Under the pieces are notes generated by a model. That model had not been told where the DNA came from, did not search any database, and saw nothing but the letters and a program-made list of their open reading frames with translations. A stretch of 9,167 nucleotides of DNA, from positions 1-9,167 of the forward strand of contig JAJQBV010000092.1 of NCBI GenBank assembly GCA_021203115.1. The letters run 5' to 3'. The position numbers and the translations under genes are program-made. Positions 1-5,959 of this stretch are shown piece by piece (position 1 is the stretch's first letter; each line of letters opens with the position of its first letter). This DNA is from Clostridiales bacterium. Its GTDB lineage: Bacteria; Bacillota; Clostridia; Lachnospirales; Lachnospiraceae.

Positions 1-41
1 TAAGAAATCCGTATTTTTCTTTTTCAAATGGTTATATTATA

Positions 42-63
42 TTTTGGGCGCATGCGCCAAAAG
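42..63. repeat. Palindromic repeat, left copy (GGCGCATGCGCC core)
   Basis: The core GGCGCATGCGCC at 47-58 is a perfect 12-bp palindrome. Its flanks extend the symmetry to about 43-62 with one mismatched pair. The 22-bp unit is the inverted copy of 117-138, with 20 of 22 positions matching. The centre (52.5) lies 75 bp from the centre of the other copy. It sits upstream of a consensus promoter, so it may be the distal half of an operator pair. It could instead be an end of a small inverted-repeat element. Confidence 0.8.
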
Positions 64-78
64 ATTTCGGTGGATCTC

Positions 79-107
79 TTGACATTTTGTCGTGATTCCG
101 CTATATT
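79..107 (+). promoter_or_regulatory. Sigma-A type promoter of the ATPase gene
   Basis: A perfect -35 TTGACA (79-84) and a -10 TATATT (102-107) are separated by exactly 17 bp, so transcription should begin near 113-115. The start region lies a few bases before the right-hand palindrome (117-138), and the -35 lies about 20 bp after the left-hand one. This is a textbook arrangement for repression by a protein binding either or both palindromes. The promoter call is from sequence; regulation is inferred. Confidence 0.8.
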
Positions 108-116
108 CATCTTAAA

Positions 117-138
117 CTTCTGGCGCATGCGCCCAAAG
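117..138. repeat. Palindromic repeat, right copy, in the ATPase leader
   Basis: The core GGCGCATGCGCC at 122-133 is identical to the left copy, and the unit is inverted relative to it. It covers roughly +4 to +25 of the predicted transcript, just before the GGAGG ribosome binding site at 141-145. It could be a downstream operator, or a hairpin in the RNA leader that would sit close to the ribosome binding site. Confidence 0.8.
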
Positions 139-154
139 TGGGAGGTTTCAGACT

Positions 155-1431
155 ATGATTCAAAGAGAATTTTATTTAGAACACCTGATCCGTAGTATGT
201 GGAACGGGGAAATCAAAGTTATTACTGGCATCCGCCGTTGCGGAAAATCCGTACTTCTCTTTAACCTTTTCTACAACTACCTGTTAAAACAAGATATAGC
301 TGATGACCACATCATCCGGCTTGAACTTGACCAGCGCAGATACTCTAAATACCGCAACCCAGTCACCCTTTGTGAATATGTGGAAAGCATTGTTTCTGAT
401 AAACATGAAAAGTTCTTCCTTTTTGTGGATGAGGTGCAGTTTACGATCAAAGTAAAAGACAAAGATACCAGCGGAATCGAAGTAAACATCTATGATATGT
501 TAAACGAATTAAAAGCGTATGAAAATCTCGATGTTTATGTAACCGGCAGTAATTCGCGAATGCTCTCCAAAGATATAGCAACCGAATTCCGCGGCAGAGC
601 TACACAAATACATGTCTATCCACTCTCGTTTGCGGAATTTTTTTCCTATGTCGGAGGAGATAAAAGAGATGCGTTGGGGCAGTATATGTTATATGGCGGC
701 ATGCCGCGTATTACTGCACTGAAAGATGAAACGGACAAAAAATCCTATCTCAAAAATCTCTATGATGAACTGTATGTAAAAGATATCGTTGAACGGAATC
801 GTATTGAGCGTGAGGATATCCTGAATGCCATTCTGGACTATACTGCATCACAGATAGGATCACTCACCAACCCGACAAATATATCCAACGCACTCACTTT
901 CATGCGAAATGAAAAAATAAATAGTCCTCTGGTCTCCTCCTATCTGTCTCATGCTATGGATGCTTTTTTGATAGAAATGGCCAGAAGATACGATATTAAA
1001 GGCAAAACTTACTTTAACTATCCGAACAAATATTATTACACTGATATTGGATTGCGCAATGCAAGACTGAATTACAGACAATTCGACTCAGGGCATATTA
1101 TGGAAACATCATTTATAATGAGCTTGTCCGGCGCGGCTATTCCGTCGATATTGGAGTAATTCTTGAACGAAAACACGCAGAAAAAAAACAACGTAAAATT
1201 GACTTTGTTGTCAACAGTGGTGATCGGAGAATTTACATTCAATCCGCATACCAAATGGACACAGAGAAAAAGGAAGCATCAGAACTGCAATCTTTAAAAC
1301 TGACCAACGATTTCTTCAAGAAAGTTGTTATACGAATGGATATCCCACATAGTTTTTATGATGAGAACGGCTTCTTTCATTGCAATTTAACAGACTTTCT
1401 TCTTAATAAGACTGAAGTGTTGCTAAATTGA
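155..1431 (+). pseudogene. AAA_14/DUF4143-type ATPase, frameshifted
   Basis: This is a P-loop ATPase of the large, often multicopy AAA_14 plus DUF4143 family, whose cellular role is poorly defined. The start ATG at 155 has GGAGG at 141-145. Visible motifs are Walker A GIRRCGKS (residues 25-32), Walker B FFLFVDEVQ (87-95) and a sensor-like VTGSNSRML about 40 residues later. The uninterrupted frame stops at 1159 after 334 residues. From about 1105 the family's C-terminus continues in another frame (NIIYNELVRRGYSVDIGV, then KIDFVVN and IYIQSAY) to a TGA at 1429-1431. Adding one A to the AAA run at 1104-1106 gives HIMENIIYNEL and a 425-residue protein of normal architecture. The lost tail carries the D...QxxY pattern typical of this family's nuclease-like C-terminal domain. 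The ATPase domain is intact, so a truncated product may be made. By eye it is more AT-rich than its neighbours, which suggests acquired DNA. A sequencing error is the main alternative. Confidence 0.85.
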
Positions 1432-1452
1432 AAAAGTAAATTCAGGATGACA

Positions 1453-1461
1453 TGATATAAT
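1453..1461 (+). promoter_or_regulatory. Extended -10 promoter for the yczE-like operon
   Basis: TGATATAAT is a perfect extended -10 element (TGn followed by TATAAT at 1456-1461). It lies in the 95-bp gap between the ATPase remnant and the membrane protein at 1527. No -35 is seen at the right distance (TTGAAA at 1428-1433 is 22 bp away), which an extended -10 can tolerate. Transcription would start near 1468 and probably serve the three genes to 4026. Confidence 0.6.
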
Positions 1462-1526
1462 TGACAAGGATTTGAAAAACAGGGCGGACATCTGACCCGC
1501 ACCTGATACTTTCACGGAGTTTTGCA

Positions 1527-2228
1527 ATGGATACAAGAAAAGAAAAAGAGAAACGAATTCCCGTCGACCATTTTAAGCGCCGCCTGTTTATGTGCATTCT
1601 GGGCGTGGTGATTTGTGCCGTCAGCGTGGGGTTTTTCAAGCGGGCAGCGTTCGGCATCGACCCGTTTCAGGTGTTTGCCGCCGGGATGGATGCGGTGATC
1701 CCGATTCCCTTCGGAACCCTCTATGTGATCATCAATGTCCTGCTGCTGTTGTTTTCGCTGATCGCAGACCGGCACTTTGTCGGAATCGCGACCTTTATCA
1801 ATCTGTTCCTGACGGGATATATTGTTGATTTTTCACAGAAGCTGCTGTTTTTGCTTTTGCCTGATCTGGGGATTCCGGGGCGGATCGTGTGCCTTCTGAT
1901 CGGCATTGTGGTCATGTGTCTGGCGTCGGCTTTTTATTTCACGGCCGATCTGGGCGTCTCCACCTATGACGCGGTGGCACTGATCATCACTGGAACATGG
2001 CACAGAGGACAGTTCCGGTGGGTGCGGATTCTGACGGATTTCGTCTGCGTTCTCATCGGCATCGGGCTGTTTGTCCTGTCCGGTGCCGGGCGGACACAGA
2101 TTCTGGCGTCTGTCGGAGTCGGCACCATCGTCACAGCCTTTTTCATGGGACCGCTGATCGATTTTTTCAACCGGAAGATCGCGCAGCCGTTTTTATATAA
2201 AGACGAAAAGACCGAAAACCATGAATGA
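1527..2228 (+). CDS. YczE/YitT-like integral membrane protein
   Basis: This is a 233-residue polytopic membrane protein of the YczE/YyaS group, related to YitT. No transport substrate is established for these proteins. About five or six hydrophobic segments are visible (roughly residues 20-38, 62-80, 86-102, 118-138, 168-186 and 192-212), after a basic N-terminus and before a charged tail. Two copies of a family-like motif suggest an internal duplication: FGIDPFQVF near 42-50 and LGVSTYDAV near 142-150. The ATG at 1527 is supported by GGAG at 1516-1519, 7 bp upstream. It is the first gene of a probable three-gene operon, with 42 bp before the flavin reductase. The family call is from characteristic motifs; function is unknown. 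Confidence 0.85.
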   Translation: MDTRKEKEKRIPVDHFKRRLFMCILGVVICAVSVGFFKRAAFGIDPFQVFAAGMDAVIPIPFGTLYVIINVLLLLFSLIADRHFVGIATFINLFLTGYIVDFSQKLLFLLLPDLGIPGRIVCLLIGIVVMCLASAFYFTADLGVSTYDAVALIITGTWHRGQFRWVRILTDFVCVLIGIGLFVLSGAGRTQILASVGVGTIVTAFFMGPLIDFFNRKIAQPFLYKDEKTENHE

Positions 2229-2270
2229 CATGTCTGCGGCTGCGGATACTATATAAAACGGAGGAAAACT

Positions 2271-3131
2271 ATGTACGATACCGCGATCATCGGCAGCGGC
2301 CCGGCCGGGCTGTCGGCTGCACTGAATTTAAAACTGCATGAGAAAGATGTGATCTGGTTCGGCGCGAAGGACCTGAGTGTAAAAGTGGAAAAATCAGAGA
2401 AGATTGCCAATTATCCGGGGATTCCCATGGTCAGCGGCGCGGATCTGAACCGGAAGTTTCATGAACAGATGGAGCAGATGGATCTGTCCCTGACGGACGC
2501 CATGGTGACAAACATCCTGCCCATGGACGGAAGCTTTCAGCTACTTGCGGAGAATGAGATCTATGAGGCGCGGACGCTCTTGCTCGCGATCGGCGCCGTG
2601 GCGGCGAAAGGGTTCGCGGGAGAGCAGGACTTCCTCGGACGGGGCGTCAGCTACTGTGCGACCTGCGACGGTTTCCTGTACAAGGGAAAAACGATCGCGG
2701 TCTACTGTCAGGACAGACACTTTGAGCATGAGGCGGAATATCTGGCCGGCCTCGCCAGGAAGGTGTACCTGTATACCCCGTATGCGGATTGCGGAGTGGA
2801 CCTGCCGAATGTAGAGCGTCTGACCCGGCCGCTGAAAGAGGTCATCGGCGGCATGAAGGTGACGGCCATCCGGCTGACCGACGGGACAGAGCTTGCGGCG
2901 GACGGGTTGTTCTGCCTGCGAAACGCGGTGGCTCCGGCAGTGCTTCTTCCGGGGCTTTCGATGGATGGGCCGCACATCGCGGTGAACCGCCGGGCGGAAA
3001 CGAATCTGCCGGGCTGCTATGCGGCGGGAGACTGCACCGGACGGCCGTATCAGATTGCGAAAGCCGCAGGTGAGGGCAATGTGGCGGCGCACAGCATACT
3101 GGAGTATCTGTCGTCGGACGGCAAGAAATAA
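2271..3131 (+). CDS. Flavin thioredoxin reductase lacking the NADPH motif (ferredoxin-linked type likely)
   Basis: This is a cytoplasmic FAD disulfide reductase of the thioredoxin reductase fold, expected to reduce thioredoxin or a similar dithiol protein. The FAD-binding GSGPAG is at residues 8-13, the redox pair CATC at 129-132 and the second FAD motif AAGDC at 251-255. At 286 residues it is shorter than the usual 305-320 of NADPH-dependent TrxB. The stretch that should hold GxGxxA/G reads IAVYCQDRHFEHEAEYLA (142-159), and no HRRxxxR motif follows. Loss of both is the signature of clostridial ferredoxin-dependent flavin thioredoxin reductases (FFTR), which take electrons from ferredoxin. 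The ATG at 2271 has CGGAGG at 2259-2264. It lies between two YitT/YczE-group membrane proteins, with 42 and 37 bp gaps. The fold is clear; the electron donor is inferred. Confidence 0.88.
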   Translation: MYDTAIIGSGPAGLSAALNLKLHEKDVIWFGAKDLSVKVEKSEKIANYPGIPMVSGADLNRKFHEQMEQMDLSLTDAMVTNILPMDGSFQLLAENEIYEARTLLLAIGAVAAKGFAGEQDFLGRGVSYCATCDGFLYKGKTIAVYCQDRHFEHEAEYLAGLARKVYLYTPYADCGVDLPNVERLTRPLKEVIGGMKVTAIRLTDGTELAADGLFCLRNAVAPAVLLPGLSMDGPHIAVNRRAETNLPGCYAAGDCTGRPYQIAKAAGEGNVAAHSILEYLSSDGKK

Positions 3132-3168
3132 TTTTTAAACCGGATTATATGAAAAGGAGGCAGGCACC

Positions 3169-4026
3169 GTGAAAGAAGAACGCAGAACCGAAATCGCAAA
3201 AGACATTGCATCGGACATCATCGCCGGCCTGCTGATCGCCATCGGCGTTTATAATCTGGCATCCGCGGCGGAATTCCCCCTACCGGGAGTTGGCGGCATT
3301 GCCCTGCTCCTCTATCAGTTGTTCGGCCTGCCCATCGGACTGATGACGATCGTATTAAACATTCCCATCACCCTGTGCACCTACCGCATTCTGGGGAAAC
3401 GCTTTTTCTTAAAATCCGTCAAGTCCATCCTCATCTCATCGGTCATCATGGACCTGATCGCTCCGCTTTTTCCGATTTTTACCATCGACCGGATGCTGGC
3501 CGCGCTGTGCTGCGGCGTGCTCTCCGGTGCCGGATATGCGATGATCTTTATGCGGGGCTCCTCCACCGGCGGCACCGACTTTATCAGTATGGCCATCCGG
3601 GCGAAACGGCCGCACCTTTCCATCGGGACGATCATCTTTTTCCTTGATCTGATCGTCATTTTCCCCGGCGCGGCACTGGTATCCGGAGATCTGGAGAGCC
3701 TGATCTACGGCATCATCATCGCCTACCTGACCGCTGCCGTCACCGACAAAATGATGTACGGCACCAGCCGCGGCAAGGTTGCCCTGATCGTCACAAACAA
3801 AAGCGCCGAAGTCTGTGAACGCATCAATGATGCATTCGACCGCGGCGCCACGATATTAAAGGGCAAGGGCAGCTATACCCTTGTGGATCGGGATGTCGTC
3901 ATGTGTGCCTGCAGCACACGGCAGATGTACGGCATCCGAAAGCTGATCAAAGAGATCGATCCGAAATCCTTCCTCGTCATCATGGACTCCAGCGATGTCG
4001 TCGGCGAGGGATTCCAGAGCGAATAA
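3169..4026 (+). CDS. YitT family membrane protein with C-terminal DUF2179 domain
   Basis: This 285-residue protein matches the YitT family. An N-terminal membrane region of about five or six segments (near residues 16-34, 40-70, 85-103, 108-128, 150-172 and 175-192) holds the hallmark SSTGGTD motif at 131-137. A soluble DUF2179 domain spans about 205-275 and is of the kind thought to bind a small ligand. No transport substrate is established. The start is a GTG at 3169, chosen because AAAGGAGG at 3153-3160 sits 8 bp before it. It follows the flavin reductase by 37 bp and probably shares its transcript. Its stop (4024-4026) lies 2 bp from the stop of the convergent pspC-like gene, so there is no intergenic terminator. 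Confidence 0.93.
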   Translation: MKEERRTEIAKDIASDIIAGLLIAIGVYNLASAAEFPLPGVGGIALLLYQLFGLPIGLMTIVLNIPITLCTYRILGKRFFLKSVKSILISSVIMDLIAPLFPIFTIDRMLAALCCGVLSGAGYAMIFMRGSSTGGTDFISMAIRAKRPHLSIGTIIFFLDLIVIFPGAALVSGDLESLIYGIIIAYLTAAVTDKMMYGTSRGKVALIVTNKSAEVCERINDAFDRGATILKGKGSYTLVDRDVVMCACSTRQMYGIRKLIKEIDPKSFLVIMDSSDVVGEGFQSE

Positions 4027-4028
4027 AC

Positions 4029-4217
4029 TCACAGCGGCTCTCTCGGAATGATGATCGCCGCGATAATGTAAAGCCAGACCCCCGCTCCGGCAAACACCGT
4101 CAGAACCGCCCAGATCAGGCGGACGATGGTCGGGTCAATCCCGAAAAAGTCAGCCAGCCCGCCGCAGACACCGCAGATCACACGGTTTTCCTCTGATTTG
4201 TATAATCTCTTACGCAT
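4029..4217 (-). CDS. PspC domain small membrane protein
   Basis: This 62-residue protein is essentially a single PspC domain. A basic N-terminus (MRKRLYKSEENR) leads into the conserved GVCGGLADFFGID (residues 16-28), then one long hydrophobic helix (about 34-57) and a short IPREPL end. In proteobacteria PspC takes part in the envelope stress (phage-shock) response; stand-alone short forms are common in Firmicutes and their role is less clear. The ATG at 4217 is preceded by AGGAGGAG (complement of 4223-4230). It is monocistronic, convergent with yitT and divergent from the amidase gene. Confidence 0.92.
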   Translation of the reverse strand: MRKRLYKSEENRVICGVCGGLADFFGIDPTIVRLIWAVLTVFAGAGVWLYIIAAIIIPREPL

Positions 4218-4237
4218 ATAAACTCCTCCTGTCTCTG

Positions 4238-4254
4238 CAGTGCATCCGGCACTG
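4238..4254. repeat. Short hairpin in the pspC leader
   Basis: CAGTGC (4238-4243) and GCACTG (4249-4254) form a 6-bp inverted repeat with a 5-nt loop, between the predicted pspC transcription start and its ribosome binding site. It may be a small 5' leader hairpin. It has no T-run and matches no riboswitch I recognise. Confidence 0.4.
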
Positions 4255-4265
4255 TCACTAAGAAA

Positions 4266-4294
4266 AATATATCAAATAAAGCCATGGAATACAA
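4266..4294 (-). promoter_or_regulatory. Promoter of the pspC-like gene
   Basis: On the minus strand, TTGTAT (complement of 4289-4294) is followed after 17 bp by TATATT (complement of 4266-4271). The -10 carries an upstream TGA, giving an extended -10 TGATATATT. Transcription would start near 4259, leaving a leader of about 40 nt. Confidence 0.65.
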
Positions 4295-4413
4295 TAACAA
4301 AAAATAACTTTCCGTACTAACCGCCGATTTTTTTCATATATATGTACCAATACTGCGAACTGCCGGAGAAGACGCGGTTTCGCAGACGATACAAACGGAA
4401 AGGATTCGATACT

Positions 4414-5178
4414 ATGGCAGCAGATATCATTTTGGACGCCGGGCACGGCGGCTACGACAACGGCGCTTCCTACATGGGCCGCGCAGAAAAAGACGATGTC
4501 TTACGGCTCACGCTGGCCGTCGGTGAAAAGCTGGAAGCGGACGGATACGACATTTATTACACGCGCACAACCGACGTGTACAACTCTCCCACGGAAAAAG
4601 CTCAACTGGCCAACGAGGCGGACGGCAGCTATTTCATCTCCTTCCACCGCAACTCCGCCGTGGAAGACAATCTGTATGACGGCGTCCAGACGCTGGTCTA
4701 TCAGGACAACGACACCGTCCGGCCTCTTGTGGACAACATCAACGCCGCGCTGGAGCAGGTCGGATTTAAAAATCTGGGTATAGAGGAAATCCCCGCCCTC
4801 ATTGTCCTGCGGAAAACAAAAATGCCCGCCGTTCTGGTGGAGGTGGGCTTTCTGAACAATGAGGCGGACAACGCGCTCTTTGACGAGAAATTCGGGGAGA
4901 TCGTCAATGCCATCGTCAAGGGCATCGAGGAAAGCATTCCCCTGACTGCGCAGACGCTCCCGGAGGAATATGCGGTGCAGACCGGCCTGTTTCAATATGA
5001 TGTCAATGCCGCGTATCAGTTGGAACGGCTGGAAATGCAGGGATTTCACGGACAAATCCGCTATGAAAAGTCCTACTATGCCGTCCGCGTCGGACAGACC
5101 GCGTCCCTCGACGATGCAGCCGCCGTCCAGCGGGACCTGAAACGGTTCGGCTATACGACGCTGATCGTCTCCTGCTGA
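4414..5178 (+). CDS. N-acetylmuramoyl-L-alanine amidase (Amidase_3) with C-terminal SPOR-like domain
   Basis: This enzyme cleaves the bond between N-acetylmuramic acid and L-alanine in peptidoglycan. Counting from the ATG at 4414 (254 residues), the Amidase_3 zinc and catalytic residues are in place: DAGHGG with H11, GRAEKDD with E25, SFHRNS with H78, and VEVGFLNN with E143. Residues about 185-254 (from EEYAVQTGLF to the end) look like a SPOR domain, which binds denuded glycan strands at septa or spore envelopes. The ATG at 4414 has AAAGGA (4399-4404). The frame is open back to an ATG at 4342, but those 24 residues are basic, not a signal peptide, and poorly supported by a ribosome binding site. 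No signal peptide or membrane anchor is visible with either start, so export is unexplained; release on mother-cell lysis or a non-classical route is possible. It diverges from pspC across a 196-bp gap in which no convincing plus-strand -35/-10 pair is seen. Confidence 0.9.
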   Translation: MAADIILDAGHGGYDNGASYMGRAEKDDVLRLTLAVGEKLEADGYDIYYTRTTDVYNSPTEKAQLANEADGSYFISFHRNSAVEDNLYDGVQTLVYQDNDTVRPLVDNINAALEQVGFKNLGIEEIPALIVLRKTKMPAVLVEVGFLNNEADNALFDEKFGEIVNAIVKGIEESIPLTAQTLPEEYAVQTGLFQYDVNAAYQLERLEMQGFHGQIRYEKSYYAVRVGQTASLDDAAAVQRDLKRFGYTTLIVSC

Positions 5179-5220
5179 AATCCGGAACAACAGACCCTTT
5201 TTCTTTGGGGACAGATCGGT

Positions 5221-5226
5221 TATAAT
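5221..5226 (+). promoter_or_regulatory. Candidate -10 for the gene at 5267
   Basis: A perfect TATAAT lies in the 88-bp gap after the amidase gene, about 40 bp before the ATG at 5267. No good -35 is present 17 bp upstream (TTTTTC at 5198-5203). Transcription would start near 5232. Confidence 0.45.
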
Positions 5227-5266
5227 GGGGACATCTTAATCGTATCCACTGTACCGATGTACCGTT

Positions 5267-5767
5267 ATGAACCATACCTATATCATCGCATTCTGGAGTC
5301 TGTCCCCGCTGCCTTCCGACAGCATCTGCATGGGGTATTTCACTTCCTCGCTTCGAATGTTCGGCGACATCCAGTGCCTGAACTGTCAGAACCGCCGGGA
5401 CCGGCGCACGCTGCGTCTTCTGTGGCAGGCAGATCTGGTTGTCGTCGCCCTGCGGCAAAGTCACCGGGAGTTCTGCGACTATTTCTGTAAAAATGTGCTG
5501 CCCGTCTCCAACTGCCTCTATCTGGTCGTGGACTATCTCCCCGACCGGGAGTTGAGCCTCGAACACTTTTCCCGTGAGTTTCGCATCCCGCCCTCACGGC
5601 TCATATGTATCCCTTACAATCCCGAGCACCGGGGAATCCGGCGTTCAGACCTCCCGCACCGGTACAGGGAAAACGGCAGCTGTCCGGTCATGTTCCGGGA
5701 CAATGCATATTTTCACAGAGAATCCGAGCGCTCACAGCGGATGATGCTGAAAGCGCTCGGATTCTAA
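5267..5767 (+). CDS. Hypothetical protein resembling a ParA/MinD-like protein without its P-loop
   Basis: This 166-residue protein has no function I can name with confidence. It begins with a strand-like IIAFWSLSPLPSDS (residues 6-19), where ParA/MinD-type proteins of clostridia have a Walker A loop, but no GK[ST] is present. It then passes quickly to QADLVVVALRQS (about 54-65), a cysteine-containing LPVSNCLYLVVDYLPD and LICIPYNPE. These resemble the second half of clostridial ParA/CpaE-like proteins (EADLVVVNL, then an IPYN motif). About 100 central residues of that family seem to be absent. Six cysteines are scattered through it. No Shine-Dalgarno is obvious before the ATG at 5267; a TATAAT lies about 40 bp upstream. 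The homology is a recollection of pattern, so it is tentative. The next gene is convergent, 21 bp beyond its stop. Confidence 0.55.
   Translation: MNHTYIIAFWSLSPLPSDSICMGYFTSSLRMFGDIQCLNCQNRRDRRTLRLLWQADLVVVALRQSHREFCDYFCKNVLPVSNCLYLVVDYLPDRELSLEHFSREFRIPPSRLICIPYNPEHRGIRRSDLPHRYRENGSCPVMFRDNAYFHRESERSQRMMLKALGF
5720..5764 (+). repeat. 13-bp perfect inverted repeat at the 3' end of the gene at 5267
   Basis: GAATCCGAGCGCT (5720-5732) and AGCGCTCGGATTC (5752-5764) are exact complements with a 19-nt loop. The last bases of the coding frame lie inside the stem. A T-run of five follows at 5780-5784, 15 nt beyond the stem. That is too far for a standard intrinsic terminator, but the hairpin would still protect or end the transcript between two convergent genes. 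Confidence 0.6.
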
Positions 5768-5788
5768 ACTGCCATTAAATTTTTATAA

Positions 5789-5959
5789 TTATTCCGCACC
5801 CGGATCATCCTCCTTCTTCGGAAGCCGCACGTACACCTTGATCATCCGGTGATTCTCCTTGGTCCAGACCTGCATATAGACGCCATCCGGGATAAAGACC
5901 GCTTCCGTCACCTTCGGCAATAGGTCCAGCAGCCCGATCATATACCCGCCGACAGAATC
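5789..5959 (-). pseudogene. Detached C-terminal part of the CorC-type protein
   Basis: Directly after the TAA at 5960-5962, and in the same frame, 56 codons remain open down to a TAA at 5789-5791. They begin DSVGGYMIGLLDLLP and include VYMQVWTKENHRMIKVYVRLP, which is the family's normal C-terminal CorC_HlyC (transporter-associated) domain. There is no start codon or ribosome binding site of its own suggesting independent translation. Joined to the upstream frame it gives a 424-residue protein, close to the family's usual size. Confidence 0.85.

Noticed and set aside
1100..1112. Programmed -1 frameshifting in the ATPase
   Set aside because: The bases around the shift (GGAAACA) do not make an X XXY YYZ slippery site, and I saw no downstream pseudoknot; a deletion or base-call error is simpler.
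1461..1466. TTGACA as a -35 for the YczE-like gene
   Set aside because: No -10-like hexamer lies 16-18 bp downstream; the overlapping extended -10 at 1453-1461 is the better candidate.
2541..3092. A 183-codon open frame on the minus strand inside the flavin reductase gene
   Set aside because: It is an antisense shadow in GC-rich coding DNA; its arginine- and histidine-rich product shows no domain, and the plus-strand protein is unmistakable.
4342..4413. Longer amidase start at 4342
   Set aside because: It would add 24 basic residues unlike a signal peptide, with no good ribosome binding site, whereas the ATG at 4414 has one.
4501..5190. A 229-codon minus-strand frame opposite the amidase
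   Set aside because: The plus strand encodes a complete amidase with all catalytic residues, and the antisense product has no recognisable motifs.
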